Positions 1-8,384 of a DNA stretch of 64,000 nucleotides are shown piece after piece. The first letter of the stretch is position 1. Every line of letters starts with the position of its first letter. Below the pieces are notes generated by a model, which was not told where the DNA came from, did not search any database, and saw only the letters and a program-made list of their open reading frames with translations. The DNA is from Thermoproteota archaeon (GTDB lineage: Archaea; Korarchaeota; Korarchaeia; Korarchaeales; Korarchaeaceae), in assembly GCA_030130125.1 (NCBI GenBank), contig JARZZM010000013.1, forward strand, positions 62,001 through 126,000. The letters run 5' to 3'. The position numbers and the translations under genes are program-made.

Positions 1-2
1 CC

Positions 3-494
3 GGAATAGCTGTGGCCACCGGACTCTTCCTGACCTATTTGGGTACCCCACTGAGCCCCACCATAAGTGGTGCCCCTTTGTTGATCGCCTCCTATACCGT
101 CAGGAAGATCCCGTTCACAGTGAGAGCAGTATTCTCAGGATTAGAGCAGACGGATAAAACGCTTGACGAGGTGGCTTGGACCGTGGGGGCCAGTAGAACA
201 AGGACATTCTTCTCCATAGTCATGCCCATGATCCTCCTAAATGTCCTAGCAGGGGGAATGCTCTCATTCATCTACTCTATGTCGGAGGTCAGCACGGGCA
301 TAGTCGTCGGGGATGCGAATCACAGGGACGCTCCAATGACTTGGAAGATGTACGACATGCTCTTCCATGGACTGGCGGGTGGCACATTCCAGCCCGCTGC
401 GCTGGGCTTCCTGCTCATGACCCTCCAATTCATCTTCATAGTGGGAGCGAACCTGCTCCTGAGGAAGAGGGCTACGGCCCTGATAGGTGTGTGA
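3..494 (+). CDS. ABC transporter permease, 5' end missing
   Basis: This is the C-terminal 163 residues of an inner-membrane permease of a binding-protein-dependent importer. The frame is open from the first bases of the window, so the gene starts upstream; the GTG at 12 is unlikely to be the real start. Several hydrophobic segments are visible, and the stretch EVAWTVGASRTRTFFSIVMP fits the EAA loop (EAA, then G, then I-LP) that contacts the ATPase. The ATPase gene follows 9 bp after the stop. The permease resembles the second half of fused iron(III), thiamine or spermidine/putrescine-type permeases, but the substrate cannot be told from this fragment. Confidence 0.85.
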   Translation, partial: GIAVATGLFLTYLGTPLSPTISGAPLLIASYTVRKIPFTVRAVFSGLEQTDKTLDEVAWTVGASRTRTFFSIVMPMILLNVLAGGMLSFIYSMSEVSTGIVVGDANHRDAPMTWKMYDMLFHGLAGGTFQPAALGFLLMTLQFIFIVGANLLLRKRATALIGV

Positions 495-503
495 GGTGGT
501 CTT

Positions 504-1565
504 ATGGTGTCGATAAGGACCGTGAATCTTACGAAGGTCTTCGGAGAGGTTGTGGCCGTGGATCACGTCAGCTTGGAGATAAAGCACGGGGAGTTCTTCA
601 CCCTGCTCGGACCCTCTGGCTGCGGCAAGACCACATTTCTCAGAACGATTGCCGGACTTGAGTTGGCTGACGAAGGCAGTATCTACTTCGATGATCAGGA
701 CATAACGGACATGCCCGCCCACCTGAGGGGGACGGGGATGGTGTTCCAGAATTACGCCCTGTGGCCCCACATGAATGTCTTCGATAACATCGCGTACGGG
801 CTGAAGATAAGGAAGGTTCCCAAGGAGGAGATTAGGAGGAGGGTCAAGGAGGTCCTCAAGCTGGTCAAGCTCGAGGGCATGGAGAACAGGACACCGCACC
901 AACTTTCCGGGGGCCAGCAACAGAGGGTAGCCTTGGCTAGGGCGCTGGTGATAAATCCGAGGGTCCTCCTGTTTGACGAGCCCCTCAGCAATCTGGATGC
1001 CAAGCTGAGGATAGAGATGAGGGCCGAACTCAGAAGATTACAGAGGGAACTCGGGATCACGGCCATCTACGTCACCCATGACCAAGAGGAGGCCATGAGC
1101 ATATCCGATCGAATAGCTGTGATGAACAAGGGCAGGATAATGCAGGTCGGCACGCCCAAGGAGATATACAAGAACCCGAGGAACGAGTTCGTCGCTAGGT
1201 TCATAGGTCAGGGGACCTTCATCACCGGGGAGGTAGTCTCATCCGGTGAGGAGCTGGAGGTGCGACTGGAGAGTGGTAAGGTGGTTAAAGCAGTTCCTTC
1301 CCACCCCGACGTGAGATTGGAGGTTGGAGATAAGACCCTAATCATGATAAGACCCGAGTCCTTTACTCTGGAGCCGGGTAAGAGGTATAACGAGTTCGAG
1401 GTGGAGGTCTACCATATATCCTTCTTGGGCGACTCTCAGATGCTTCAGGCCAGCAATGAGGTTGAGAACTTCATAATAGAGGTAGATCCCGATCTGGATA
1501 TAAATGTGGGGCAGAAGCTGAAAGTCTACGCCCCGCCAAGGCACACCCTCGCTGTCAAGCTCTGA
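504..1565 (+). CDS. ABC transporter ATP-binding protein (PotA/FbpC/UgpC type)
   Basis: ATPase subunit of the importer whose permease lies just upstream. The 353-residue protein has a complete nucleotide-binding domain: Walker A GPSGCGKT at 36-43, Q-loop Gln82, signature LSGGQ at 134-138, Walker B VLLFDEP at 154-160 and switch His192. About 120 further residues form the TOBE-type regulatory extension found in PotA, FbpC, UgpC and MalK proteins. The ATG at 504 is preceded by GAGGTGG. The length suits the family. The substrate is unknown (iron, polyamine, thiamine and sugar importers all use this type). The last 11 bp overlap the convergent MFS gene. Confidence 0.93.
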   Translation: MVSIRTVNLTKVFGEVVAVDHVSLEIKHGEFFTLLGPSGCGKTTFLRTIAGLELADEGSIYFDDQDITDMPAHLRGTGMVFQNYALWPHMNVFDNIAYGLKIRKVPKEEIRRRVKEVLKLVKLEGMENRTPHQLSGGQQQRVALARALVINPRVLLFDEPLSNLDAKLRIEMRAELRRLQRELGITAIYVTHDQEEAMSISDRIAVMNKGRIMQVGTPKEIYKNPRNEFVARFIGQGTFITGEVVSSGEELEVRLESGKVVKAVPSHPDVRLEVGDKTLIMIRPESFTLEPGKRYNEFEVEVYHISFLGDSQMLQASNEVENFIIEVDPDLDINVGQKLKVYAPPRHTLAVKL

Positions 1566-2703
1566 CCTCGGGGTCACCACCTTCCCCTTTCCTACCTCGC
1601 AGTCGTATCATCGCCCCCGCAGCTAGGCTGAGGATCGAGCCAGCTATCATGGTCTCCGTCAATCCGAGGAGGCCCATGAGGGTGCCTCCCACGTAGTTCC
1701 CCACAGCCTCCGATATGGAGCCGAGGGACGAGGGAACTGACACGGCCGAGGCCTTCTCCTCTGGAGCTAGCTCCATTGCCAACGCGTTCCTTGAGGAATA
1801 GTGGAAGGGAAATATGGGGATCACCATGAGCAGGGCAAGCAGCGTGAGACCCTCGATGAAAGCGGCGATCGAGAAATAGGTGGAGTAAACGAGGCAGGAA
1901 ACGAGGAAACTCCGCATTCCTCCAAGTCTGTCCGTTAACTTGCCGTAAACGGGTCCGGTCAATGTGCCTAATAGGCCGGCTGCCGCTATCAAGAGACCCA
2001 TGAGCGAGTTAGATCTTCCCGAGGCTTCAAAGACCTTTATCGAGAAGGCCACGTAAAACACTGATATGGAGAGGCTCGCGGTGAGGAACATGGGAACGTA
2101 CTCCTTAGTCCTGCCGGGGAATTTCAATTGGATGGTCCTCTTCAGGGCACCCTTGATGTCCAGAGACCTGTAAGGCCCATCCTTAGCCAGCATAAAGAGG
2201 GGCAAGGACGGTAAAGATACAAACGCGGCGAGGATAAGGACGTTCCTTATTCCCAAAGCGTCAGCAAGCATGCCGCCTATAGCCGTCCCTAGGGTGAATC
2301 CAAGCTCTGAGGCGGCGTAGTACTCTCCAGAGGCAGTCCCAGCTTCCATCTCTGCGCTGAGGTATGCTATCATCACGGGTTCGTAGGCGGAGAGGAAGTA
2401 CCACAGCGATATTACGGGGATCCAGAGGTCTATAGGAAGAAAGGCCATCGCCGAGAGCGATGTAACAGTGGAAATACTGCCTAGGAGGAAGAAAGGCCTC
2501 TTCATTCCGGAGGAATCGCTGAGAAATCCCAGAAATCTACTCCCCAAGAAATAAGCTAGGGAGGGCAGGCTCCTAATGAGGGCATACGCGTAGAACCCTG
2601 CTTGAGCATAGGTTTCGAACGCCATGAACATGTAGCTCATGCTCCAAGCCAGCTCTAGGAGCAGAGTTCCCGCTAAGACGGGCAGTTCTCCCTTATTGGA
2701 CAT
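1555..2703 (-). CDS. MFS transporter
   Basis: A 382-residue, strongly hydrophobic protein with about twelve membrane segments, typical of major facilitator carriers. After the second segment it carries a motif A-like loop (GFLSDSSGMKRP), and a second copy (GKLTDRLGGMR) sits at the start of the C-terminal half. The ATG at 2703 has a strong ribosome-binding site, GGAGGAGAGGGG. The gene is convergent with the ABC ATPase and shares 11 bp with it. Substrate and direction of transport cannot be inferred. Confidence 0.88.
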   Translation of the reverse strand: MSNKGELPVLAGTLLLELAWSMSYMFMAFETYAQAGFYAYALIRSLPSLAYFLGSRFLGFLSDSSGMKRPFFLLGSISTVTSLSAMAFLPIDLWIPVISLWYFLSAYEPVMIAYLSAEMEAGTASGEYYAASELGFTLGTAIGGMLADALGIRNVLILAAFVSLPSLPLFMLAKDGPYRSLDIKGALKRTIQLKFPGRTKEYVPMFLTASLSISVFYVAFSIKVFEASGRSNSLMGLLIAAAGLLGTLTGPVYGKLTDRLGGMRSFLVSCLVYSTYFSIAAFIEGLTLLALLMVIPIFPFHYSSRNALAMELAPEEKASAVSVPSSLGSISEAVGNYVGGTLMGLLGLTETMIAGSILSLAAGAMIRLRGRKGEGGDPEVRA

Positions 2704-2817
2704 TACCCCTCTCCTCCCAAAGCTGAAGTCCTAAGTTGGTTATTGGCCTTGGGAGGTTAATGCTTCCCCAATTTAACGCCATCGCCTGAAGAGAGGTGCT
2801 CTGAGCGATCTCATAAG

Positions 2818-2849
2818 GTAATGCGCTCGCTCTAAAAGCCACGCATTAC
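2818..2849. repeat. 8-bp inverted repeat upstream of the MFS gene
   Basis: GTAATGCG (2818-2825) and CGCATTAC (2842-2849) are perfect reverse complements separated by 16 bases. They lie in the 265-bp spacer between the MFS gene, which reads away from it, and the peroxiredoxin gene, which ends beside it. It could be a regulator site for the MFS gene or a weak hairpin at the 3' end of the peroxiredoxin transcript. Evidence is the dyad alone. Confidence 0.3.
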
Positions 2850-2968
2850 TTAATTATCTGGGTAGTTTGCCTCAGGCCTCAATTTACGTAAAATCTCCTC
2901 TAAGAAGGGAATCAGCTATCAGAGCGTGATCCAGGTCGTGATTGGGAATAAAAGAAAAGAAGGGAGGT

Positions 2969-3631
2969 TTAGAGCTTCTTGTAGCAGAACCACCAGTCGT
3001 AGCACTCGAACTCTCCGGCCTTGGCCTTCTCGAGCCTCTCTTTAGCAGTCTTCTCATCACTGGCGGGGGGTATGATCACCTTATCGCCTATGAGCTCATT
3101 CTCGGGCCAGTTGGCCGGAGTGGCCACGCCGTTCTTGTCGGAGGTCTGCAGAGCCTTCACGGCCCTGAGGATCTCGTCCATGTTCCTTCCTATCTCCTGC
3201 GGGTAGTAGAGTATCAACCTGATCACGCCATTCGGGTCCACGACGAACACGGCCCTGACGGTGTTGGTACCCTTACCAGGGTGTATGAGCCCGAGCTTGG
3301 AAGAGACCTTCCCGAGGTCGTCAGCTATTATCGGGAACTCTATCTTCACGCCCAGTTTCTCCTCTATCCACTCGACCCACTTTATGTGGCTGAAGGATTG
3401 GTCAATGCTGAGGCCTATGAGCTCGACTCCAAGTTCCCTGAACTGATCATACCTCTTCTGGAAGGCCACGAACTCGGTGGTGCAGACCGGGGTGAAGTCA
3501 GCGGGGTGGCTGAACAGGATGAACCACTTGCCCTTGTAGTGATCGGGGAGCTTTATCACACCGTGAGTGGTCTTGACTTCCATCTCTGGGAACTTGTCGC
3601 CCAATAGGGGCATCCTCGTTACCTCATCCAT
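2969..3631 (-). CDS. peroxiredoxin, archaeal Prx6-like type
   Basis: Reduces hydrogen peroxide and organic peroxides with a thiol donor in the cytoplasm. The 220-residue protein has the peroxidatic site [11 protein letters not shown] with Cys50, and a C-terminal pair Cys210 and Cys216 (ECYDWWFC). Position and spacing match the archaeal thioredoxin peroxidase of Aeropyrum (Cys50, Cys207, Cys213), so a hexadecameric Prx6-like enzyme is expected. I chose the ATG at 3631, which lies 5 nt after GAGGTGAT, over the in-frame GTG at 3640 inside that site. A TATA box lies at 3681-3690. No reductase is encoded nearby. Confidence 0.95.
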   Translation of the reverse strand: MDEVTRMPLLGDKFPEMEVKTTHGVIKLPDHYKGKWFILFSHPADFTPVCTTEFVAFQKRYDQFRELGVELIGLSIDQSFSHIKWVEWIEEKLGVKIEFPIIADDLGKVSSKLGLIHPGKGTNTVRAVFVVDPNGVIRLILYYPQEIGRNMDEILRAVKALQTSDKNGVATPANWPENELIGDKVIIPPASDEKTAKERLEKAKAGEFECYDWWFCYKKL

Positions 3632-3680
3632 ATGTATCACCTCATTGACCTGACTTAGGCCAGTCTAACATTCTGTTAGA

Positions 3681-3690
3681 TATTTAAAAG
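3681..3690 (-). promoter_or_regulatory. TATA box of the peroxiredoxin gene
   Basis: On the minus strand this reads CTTTTAAATA, a good archaeal TATA box. It would place the transcript start near 3660, about 30 nt before the ATG at 3631. Confidence 0.55.
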
Positions 3691-3691
3691 C

Positions 3692-4120
3692 TTTCTGTTC
3701 GTATTTCGAACCTAAAACCTAGCATTACTAAATCCCTGATATGCCTCCTATTGGTACTTCATTCGGCACATACAAAGGAGGGAAAGCGGGACATCAAGAG
3801 AGACGAGATGAGGTTGGAGCGTTCAAACCATGGTGGTCCAATGCTTGTGATAAGGGACGATCTCATATTAAGGGGTTTTTAACGATCTTCCACAGCCTAA
3901 AGGATCCCCCTGCAAGCTCTTACCTTACGTTTCATGCAGGGAGTTCTTGTGAGCATATATGCGGCTCCACTGGCGTTGCTGCCTCTCTTTAACTTCCCGC
4001 GGTCGCGTGAAAGCGATTCTCCCTAAAAGAAATATAAATTATCAATTGGCAATTGTATCGTGCCAACCACCATTACCATCAGTATGAAGAAGATAGAATT
4101 CACTCTACTTACGAAGAGGT
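3692..4120. other. Gene-free stretch with a possible ATPase-gene relic
   Basis: No convincing gene is present. One 16-base segment (3822-3837) differs by a single base from the segment of the DUF4143-type ATPase gene at 4841 that encodes its N-terminal FNPWW motif. Here it would encode FKPWW, followed by a His-Ile pair placed roughly like the His-Leu of the ATPase. The reading does not continue into recognisable ATPase sequence, so at most this is a decayed fragment of a related gene. An 83-codon open frame here looks like chance. Confidence 0.3.
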
Positions 4121-4445
4121 GAGGCTCAAATTGAGGTTGAGAGAGTCCTGATCGACACGGACATGCTGATCTAGGTCTATAGGGGGCAAGGAGGACCTGC
4201 CTGATGTCTCATGTTTCATCTCCGTGGTGAGTCTGTACGAGTTCGTGAGGGGTAAGGTAGATCCCAACAGGGCGAAGTTTCTCGTGGAGGAAATTTGCGT
4301 TGTAGTACCCTTGGATAACGAGGTGATCTCGAAAGCTGTTGAGATATGGAGGGACCTCAGGAAGGATGGAGCTCCTATAGACGACAGGGATCTGCTAATC
4401 GGGGCCACGGCGATAGCCAAAGAACTACCCCCTGTGGACGGGTAA
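4121..4445 (+). pseudogene. PIN-domain VapC-type toxin, frameshifted
   Basis: Two frames together encode a PIN-domain ribonuclease. The first, from about 4133, reads VERVLIDTDMLI and hits TAG at 4172. The second, entered near 4173, reads SRSIGGKEDLPDVSCFISV, then SLYEFVRGK, and ends in a DDRDLLIGATA motif before the stop at 4445. The conserved acidic residues of PIN nucleases are all visible (Asp in IDTD, Glu in YEF, Asp in DRD), so one indel near 4170 separates intact halves. GAGGTGA lies at 4116-4122, but no clear ATG, GTG or TTG is in frame with the first half. No VapB antitoxin is visible upstream. Either the gene is freshly dead or the base call is wrong. Confidence 0.65.
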
Positions 4446-4811
4446 TTTCAGACATTTCGAGAGATTGATCAAGTATGGGTTAAGGCTGTGGAGATAGGAC
4501 CCCCGTTCAATACGGAGCCTCTCAAGTGAAGGACTGACCTCCCAATGAGTACCTCCAACTCAAGACCAGTTCCCTGCAATAACCGGCAGTAACAGTGTTT
4601 TTCAACCACTCGGGGCCTGAGAGTAACTGTACATGCTCTTAAATGGTATTACTAATAAGTTGTAAAATGCCATGAAGCCGCGAAGCCTTCCCTGTTGTAT
4701 TAAGCAGGTAGTGTCTGCTGTGAATAGATGCCAAATCCCCCCCAAGCTTATTTTTCTGTAAGGAAGCCCTACACTAGCTAGTCCCATTGTTGACATTTAA
4801 TTATCAAAAAG
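4446..4811. other. Gene-free stretch
   Basis: I see no gene here. A 64-codon open frame on the minus strand (4602-4796) has no recognisable motif and runs through the promoter of the downstream ATPase gene, so it is not credible. Confidence 0.5.
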
Positions 4812-4819
4812 TATATAAA
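4812..4819 (+). promoter_or_regulatory. TATA box of the DUF4143 ATPase gene
   Basis: TATATAAA, centred about 25 bp before the GTG at 4841. This spacing predicts a leaderless transcript that begins at or next to that start codon. Confidence 0.6.
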
Positions 4820-4820
4820 T

Positions 4821-4842
4821 ACTTGATATTAGAATATCAAGT
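4821..4842. promoter_or_regulatory. Perfect palindrome over the ATPase gene start (operator candidate)
   Basis: ACTTGATATT (4821-4830) and AATATCAAGT (4833-4842) are exact reverse complements with a 2-base centre. The site lies between the TATA box and the GTG start codon and includes its first two bases. A dimeric repressor bound here would block RNA polymerase. No regulator gene is adjacent, so the binding protein is unknown; autoregulation is possible. Confidence 0.5.
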
Positions 4843-5983
4843 GAAGCTCGAACCCTTCAATCCATGGTGGTACGACGACTCATGGGCTAGGCACGATCCT
4901 CATCTAGCTAAACTTTCCAGGTCCAAATACAAGTGGAGACCCGATTGGTTAGACGGCCTTTCCTTGGAGCCCTTCTCCCTTAACTTCGTGCTGGGCCCGA
5001 GGCAGGTGGGGAAGACCACCGGACTGAAACTGCTAATAAAGGAACTCATAGAACTAGGTAGGGAGCCGACCAAACTTGTCTACGTGAACTGCGATCTGAT
5101 CGTCGATCTTAGGGAGTTGAGATCTGCCCTCTCCATCCTTCCGTCTAGGGAGAGTCTGGTAATACTAGATGAGGTCACGGGATTGGAGTACTGGTGGCGC
5201 GTGGTAAAGGGGCTCATTGATCAAGGCCTCTTCTCCAAGGACGTCCTGATAGTGAGCGGATCCTCCTCCGTCAGGGTGCGTAGATACGCGGAGTCCTTCA
5301 CGGGCAGGAGGGGGAAGGGTAGGAATGTTCAAGTCCTACCATTAAGCTTCAGAGAGTTCGTTGGTGTCAGGGGATACGGACTGAAGGAGTTAGAGAGGGC
5401 ATTTGAAGACTACATCAGGCTGGGAGGTTTCCCCAGATCCATAAATGAGGATTCAACTTTCCTGCTGGAGCTCCCAGAGCAAGTAGATAAGGAATTGGCT
5501 AAGGTAGGGAGGAGCGCGAGGATAGCAAGGCAAATTATCCATCAGGTAATAGAGAAAGGACCCTCGGCCATGAGCTATAATTCGATAGCCAAGGAGATAG
5601 GTGTGTCCCATGTAACAGTAAGGGAGTACCTAGAGCTCCTCGAGGATCTCTTTATGGTGGGTGTGGCCTACTGGAGGCGGGGAAATAGGGTGGATTTCAA
5701 GAAAGAGAAGAAAATCTTCTTCAGAGATCCATCCATACCTAGAGCCTTCTATCAGATCAGGGGTGAGGTGAAGAGAGAAGCTCTCTACGAGTGGGTGATT
5801 CAGGAACACCTTTACAGGAAGTACGGAGAGATCTACTACTACAGAGATAGTTACGAGATAGATGCAATCTCAGGAGGGTTGAAGGTGGAAGTGAAAGCTG
5901 GAAAGAGTCACAGGAGGTATCCTAGGGGAATAATCGTATTAGAGGCCGAGGACATACCCTATTTTCTCTTCAAGATGTCATGA
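4841..5983 (+). CDS. AAA+ ATPase with DUF4143/PD-(D/E)XK-like C-terminus
   Basis: Member of the archaeal and bacterial ATPase family with an AAA N-terminal half and a DUF4143 C-terminal half; the cellular role of the family is poorly known. Starting at GTG 4841 the protein has 380 residues and begins with the family-typical FNPWW motif. Walker A is GPRQVGKT (52-59) and Walker B LVILDE (106-111). A helix-turn-helix-like stretch (SYNSIAKEIGVSHVTVREYL) follows the ATPase core. The C-terminus has an EIDAIS...VEVKAG pattern like the restriction-endonuclease fold. A longer frame from TTG 4787 was rejected because it would pass through the TATA box and palindrome. Convergent with the disrupted gene at 5978. 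Confidence 0.8.
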   Translation: MKLEPFNPWWYDDSWARHDPHLAKLSRSKYKWRPDWLDGLSLEPFSLNFVLGPRQVGKTTGLKLLIKELIELGREPTKLVYVNCDLIVDLRELRSALSILPSRESLVILDEVTGLEYWWRVVKGLIDQGLFSKDVLIVSGSSSVRVRRYAESFTGRRGKGRNVQVLPLSFREFVGVRGYGLKELERAFEDYIRLGGFPRSINEDSTFLLELPEQVDKELAKVGRSARIARQIIHQVIEKGPSAMSYNSIAKEIGVSHVTVREYLELLEDLFMVGVAYWRRGNRVDFKKEKKIFFRDPSIPRAFYQIRGEVKREALYEWVIQEHLYRKYGEIYYYRDSYEIDAISGGLKVEVKAGKSHRRYPRGIIVLEAEDIPYFLFKMS

Positions 5984-7195
5984 GTGGATGTCAGCCCTAA
6001 GAACAAGCGATCTCACCTGAGGTCCCTGCACCAGACCGCAAACATACAGAGTTCCATTCCACAAATAGATATCTCCAACATCATTGTTCTCTTGCATATT
6101 CAAGAAAGTCTCCTCAACTAGCGAGTCCTCTCTTAGCAAATCTAGGAAACCAACCATGGAGTACCAACCAAAGTGATATAATCTACCACTAAAGCTTCTC
6201 AGCCCACCCAAACATCCAAAACTGGTGGGTAGCCCCGCGTACACTGGATTCTTGATTCTGGTGATAACCTTACCATCCTTATCCGCGAATAAGAGGGAAC
6301 AATTGAAACTCCACACAGATAACACAATTTTGTCATCCAGTGTAATAGCGCTAATTCCCCCTCCAACACTTCGGTCGATCAACTCCCTAGTATACACTAA
6401 GCTACCATTTGAGTAGAACTTGGCCATTTCGATGACTCCGCTCTCATTGTCGTTTCTTGATGCCATTTACATTCTCTAGGGCCTCCCTCCCCTTTAGATC
6501 ATACCAAAAGGCGTAAAGGTAATGTCCATCAGTCAACAGAATAGGGGGGCTCTCTTTATAAAGATACTTCAGTTTTTCCATGGCATCCCGACTTATTTCC
6601 GCTACAAAGTTCCTCTCATGGATCTTCCCCTTAATATCTATTCTGGCTAAATAGAGTCTGCCATCAACGAATTCAAGGGCATATATCCACTCATCTATCT
6701 CAACAGCATCAGTAAAATTACCTGCTAGATTCCAGACGGAATTTCCATTCCTATCGATTAGAACTAATTGGCTCGGACCAACTAGAAGGAACCCTCTATG
6801 GACATGCTTGACACGCTTAGGCGATTCCCAGGGAATTAGCGTTAAATTCTCTATGTGTAAGGAATGATCAAGCTTAGATAAAATTAGGGTCTTGTTCACT
6901 CTGGTAGGGGTCACTAACTCTAAGAAGATTATCAACTTATTATCGCTGACTGAAAGAGTTTTACAATCCAATATCTTCCTTCTCCATGTAAAAAAGTAGC
7001 ATTAATCTCATTTCTAGACATACTTTGCGTGTTTTGAGTGGTTGAGCCAGTCCGGGCGGAACTAGTCCGAGTTGGAGGTATACTGTTTGATGTTGTAACA
7101 CCCTCACTCGGAAACTGAGATAGGAGAACTACGATTATCATAAACAATGCCAATGCCATCAGACCCAACGAAAGAGCTAACAGCTTAATTCTCAT
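5978..7195 (-). pseudogene. Membrane-anchored beta-propeller-like protein, frame-disrupted
   Basis: Three overlapping minus-strand frames read like one protein. The first (from ATG 7195) gives an N-terminal membrane anchor and a Ser/Thr-rich linker and stops at 6932. The second (usable to 6444) and third (6466-5978) contain short beta-strand-like repeats such as SQLVLIDRNGNSVWNL and LLFADKDGKVITRI, reminiscent of propeller blades. Parts one and three share a frame and part two is offset, so two opposite indels would restore one polypeptide of about 400 residues. The first switch falls near an A6 run (6990-6995). The region is AT-rich. It could be a pseudogene, sequencing error or, less likely, three separate genes. 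Function unknown. Confidence 0.55.
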
Positions 7196-7362
7196 ATCTA
7201 TAACCCCACAACCTGCCGGACTTTCCAGATGTATCACTGAAAAACATAATTAATAATTGCAATTTACGCTAATCTTAAAAAAAGAACGACTTGCATCGTA
7301 AAATCTTTATAACAAAAATTCCAGCCTATATTGATTAAATATTCAACTACAGAGGAGATAAT

Positions 7363-8283
7363 ATGATTTGTATGAAGAGAGCAGGTGGAATCTATAAATA
7401 TATTGTCGTTACAATACTGGTCCTCCTAATACTCCCTCCACTACTCAGCATAGCTGCCCAGCCTAGTAACAAAGATGGTCAGGCGATCAAGGGTCCTACA
7501 CCAGAGGAAATGAAGAAAATGGACGAAATATTGAAGAAATTAGAGGAAGAAGACAGAGAACGACCTCCGATATTCATTCCAGAGCCCAACGTATATGTGG
7601 GCACAGTTCATGAGGATCCTGAAGGGAATATACACTTAGGAAAAGGGAGGAAGATCACCGATGAAAATGGTAACTTCTTAGCGTTGAGTGGCCGTTTCAC
7701 AGAAAAGGGATGTAATGCAACAGATCACTACTGGGATTTTGATGGTAACGATATGTACGTGATAAATGGAAACCATACGGTATTCAGAAAAGTGATGTCT
7801 GCTAACTTTGCCGGGACTTACTTTTCGGTCTTCGATGGGAAACGCTGCCTCAACTGCGACTCGGGGATACAAACTGTAAGGGATTACTGGTCCCCTGATA
7901 CTGTTAAAGAATATGTTGAATCTAATTATCCAGAATACACCTGGTTTCATATAAAGTACTTCATAAATTCTAGACTTGATGACTACGTGTATAAGAATAC
8001 AGAATACGTAAATATATACAAGCTCCATGGAGAACTGTGGAGCGAGGCGAATTACAACAGAAGTGACAACAGATGGGTGAAATACGGTTATCCAGATATG
8101 TGGGGTGGAGGGGCATCGTACATTGTCGGCAAAAGGTTATTCGTCTCTGTAGGTTGCTACTACAACGACTTCTGGCCCTACTACTGGGACTACTATTACA
8201 GGAAATTTGGCTACCCATACATAATATATCTCTTCTCAAATTTTGGACACCAGTTCCTTATAAGGTACGTCACTAGATGGTAA
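7363..8283 (+). CDS. Secreted Tyr/Trp-rich protein of unknown function
   Basis: I do not recognise this 306-residue protein. It begins with a signal peptide (positive start, hydrophobic stretch at about 13-30, then AAQ) and a charged Lys/Glu helix (about 45-68). The rest is rich in Tyr, Trp, Asn and Gly with several Cys (GCNAT, RCLNCDSG, VGCYY), as expected for a disulfide-stabilised surface protein. The end is strikingly aromatic (FWPYYWDYYYRKFGYPY). The ATG at 7363 follows GAGGAGAT with 6-nt spacing. It lies in the AT-richer accessory patch, divergent from the disrupted membrane-anchored gene. A surface or S-layer-associated role is only a guess. Confidence 0.75.
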   Translation: MICMKRAGGIYKYIVVTILVLLILPPLLSIAAQPSNKDGQAIKGPTPEEMKKMDEILKKLEEEDRERPPIFIPEPNVYVGTVHEDPEGNIHLGKGRKITDENGNFLALSGRFTEKGCNATDHYWDFDGNDMYVINGNHTVFRKVMSANFAGTYFSVFDGKRCLNCDSGIQTVRDYWSPDTVKEYVESNYPEYTWFHIKYFINSRLDDYVYKNTEYVNIYKLHGELWSEANYNRSDNRWVKYGYPDMWGGGASYIVGKRLFVSVGCYYNDFWPYYWDYYYRKFGYPYIIYLFSNFGHQFLIRYVTRW

Positions 8284-8384
8284 TTTTATGAAAGATATCC
8301 CTGCCTATCTCTCTTATTTTTCTGAATATCTCCGGCACCACTGTCATTTTAATCTCTCCTAACTCACTAATCGAAGGGGCGAAG

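Noticed and set aside
264-920. 218-codon minus-strand open frame
   Set aside because: Antisense to the ABC permease and ATPase genes, His/Pro/Arg-biased, no domain.
2942-3607. 221-codon plus-strand open frame
   Set aside because: Exactly antisense to the peroxiredoxin gene; its length reflects codon bias of that gene.
3741-3992. 83-codon plus-strand open frame
   Set aside because: No family, no ribosome-binding site; only a short FKPWW-like relic inside it is of interest.
4602-4796. 64-codon minus-strand open frame
   Set aside because: No motif or ribosome-binding site; lies in a gene-free stretch before the ATPase promoter.
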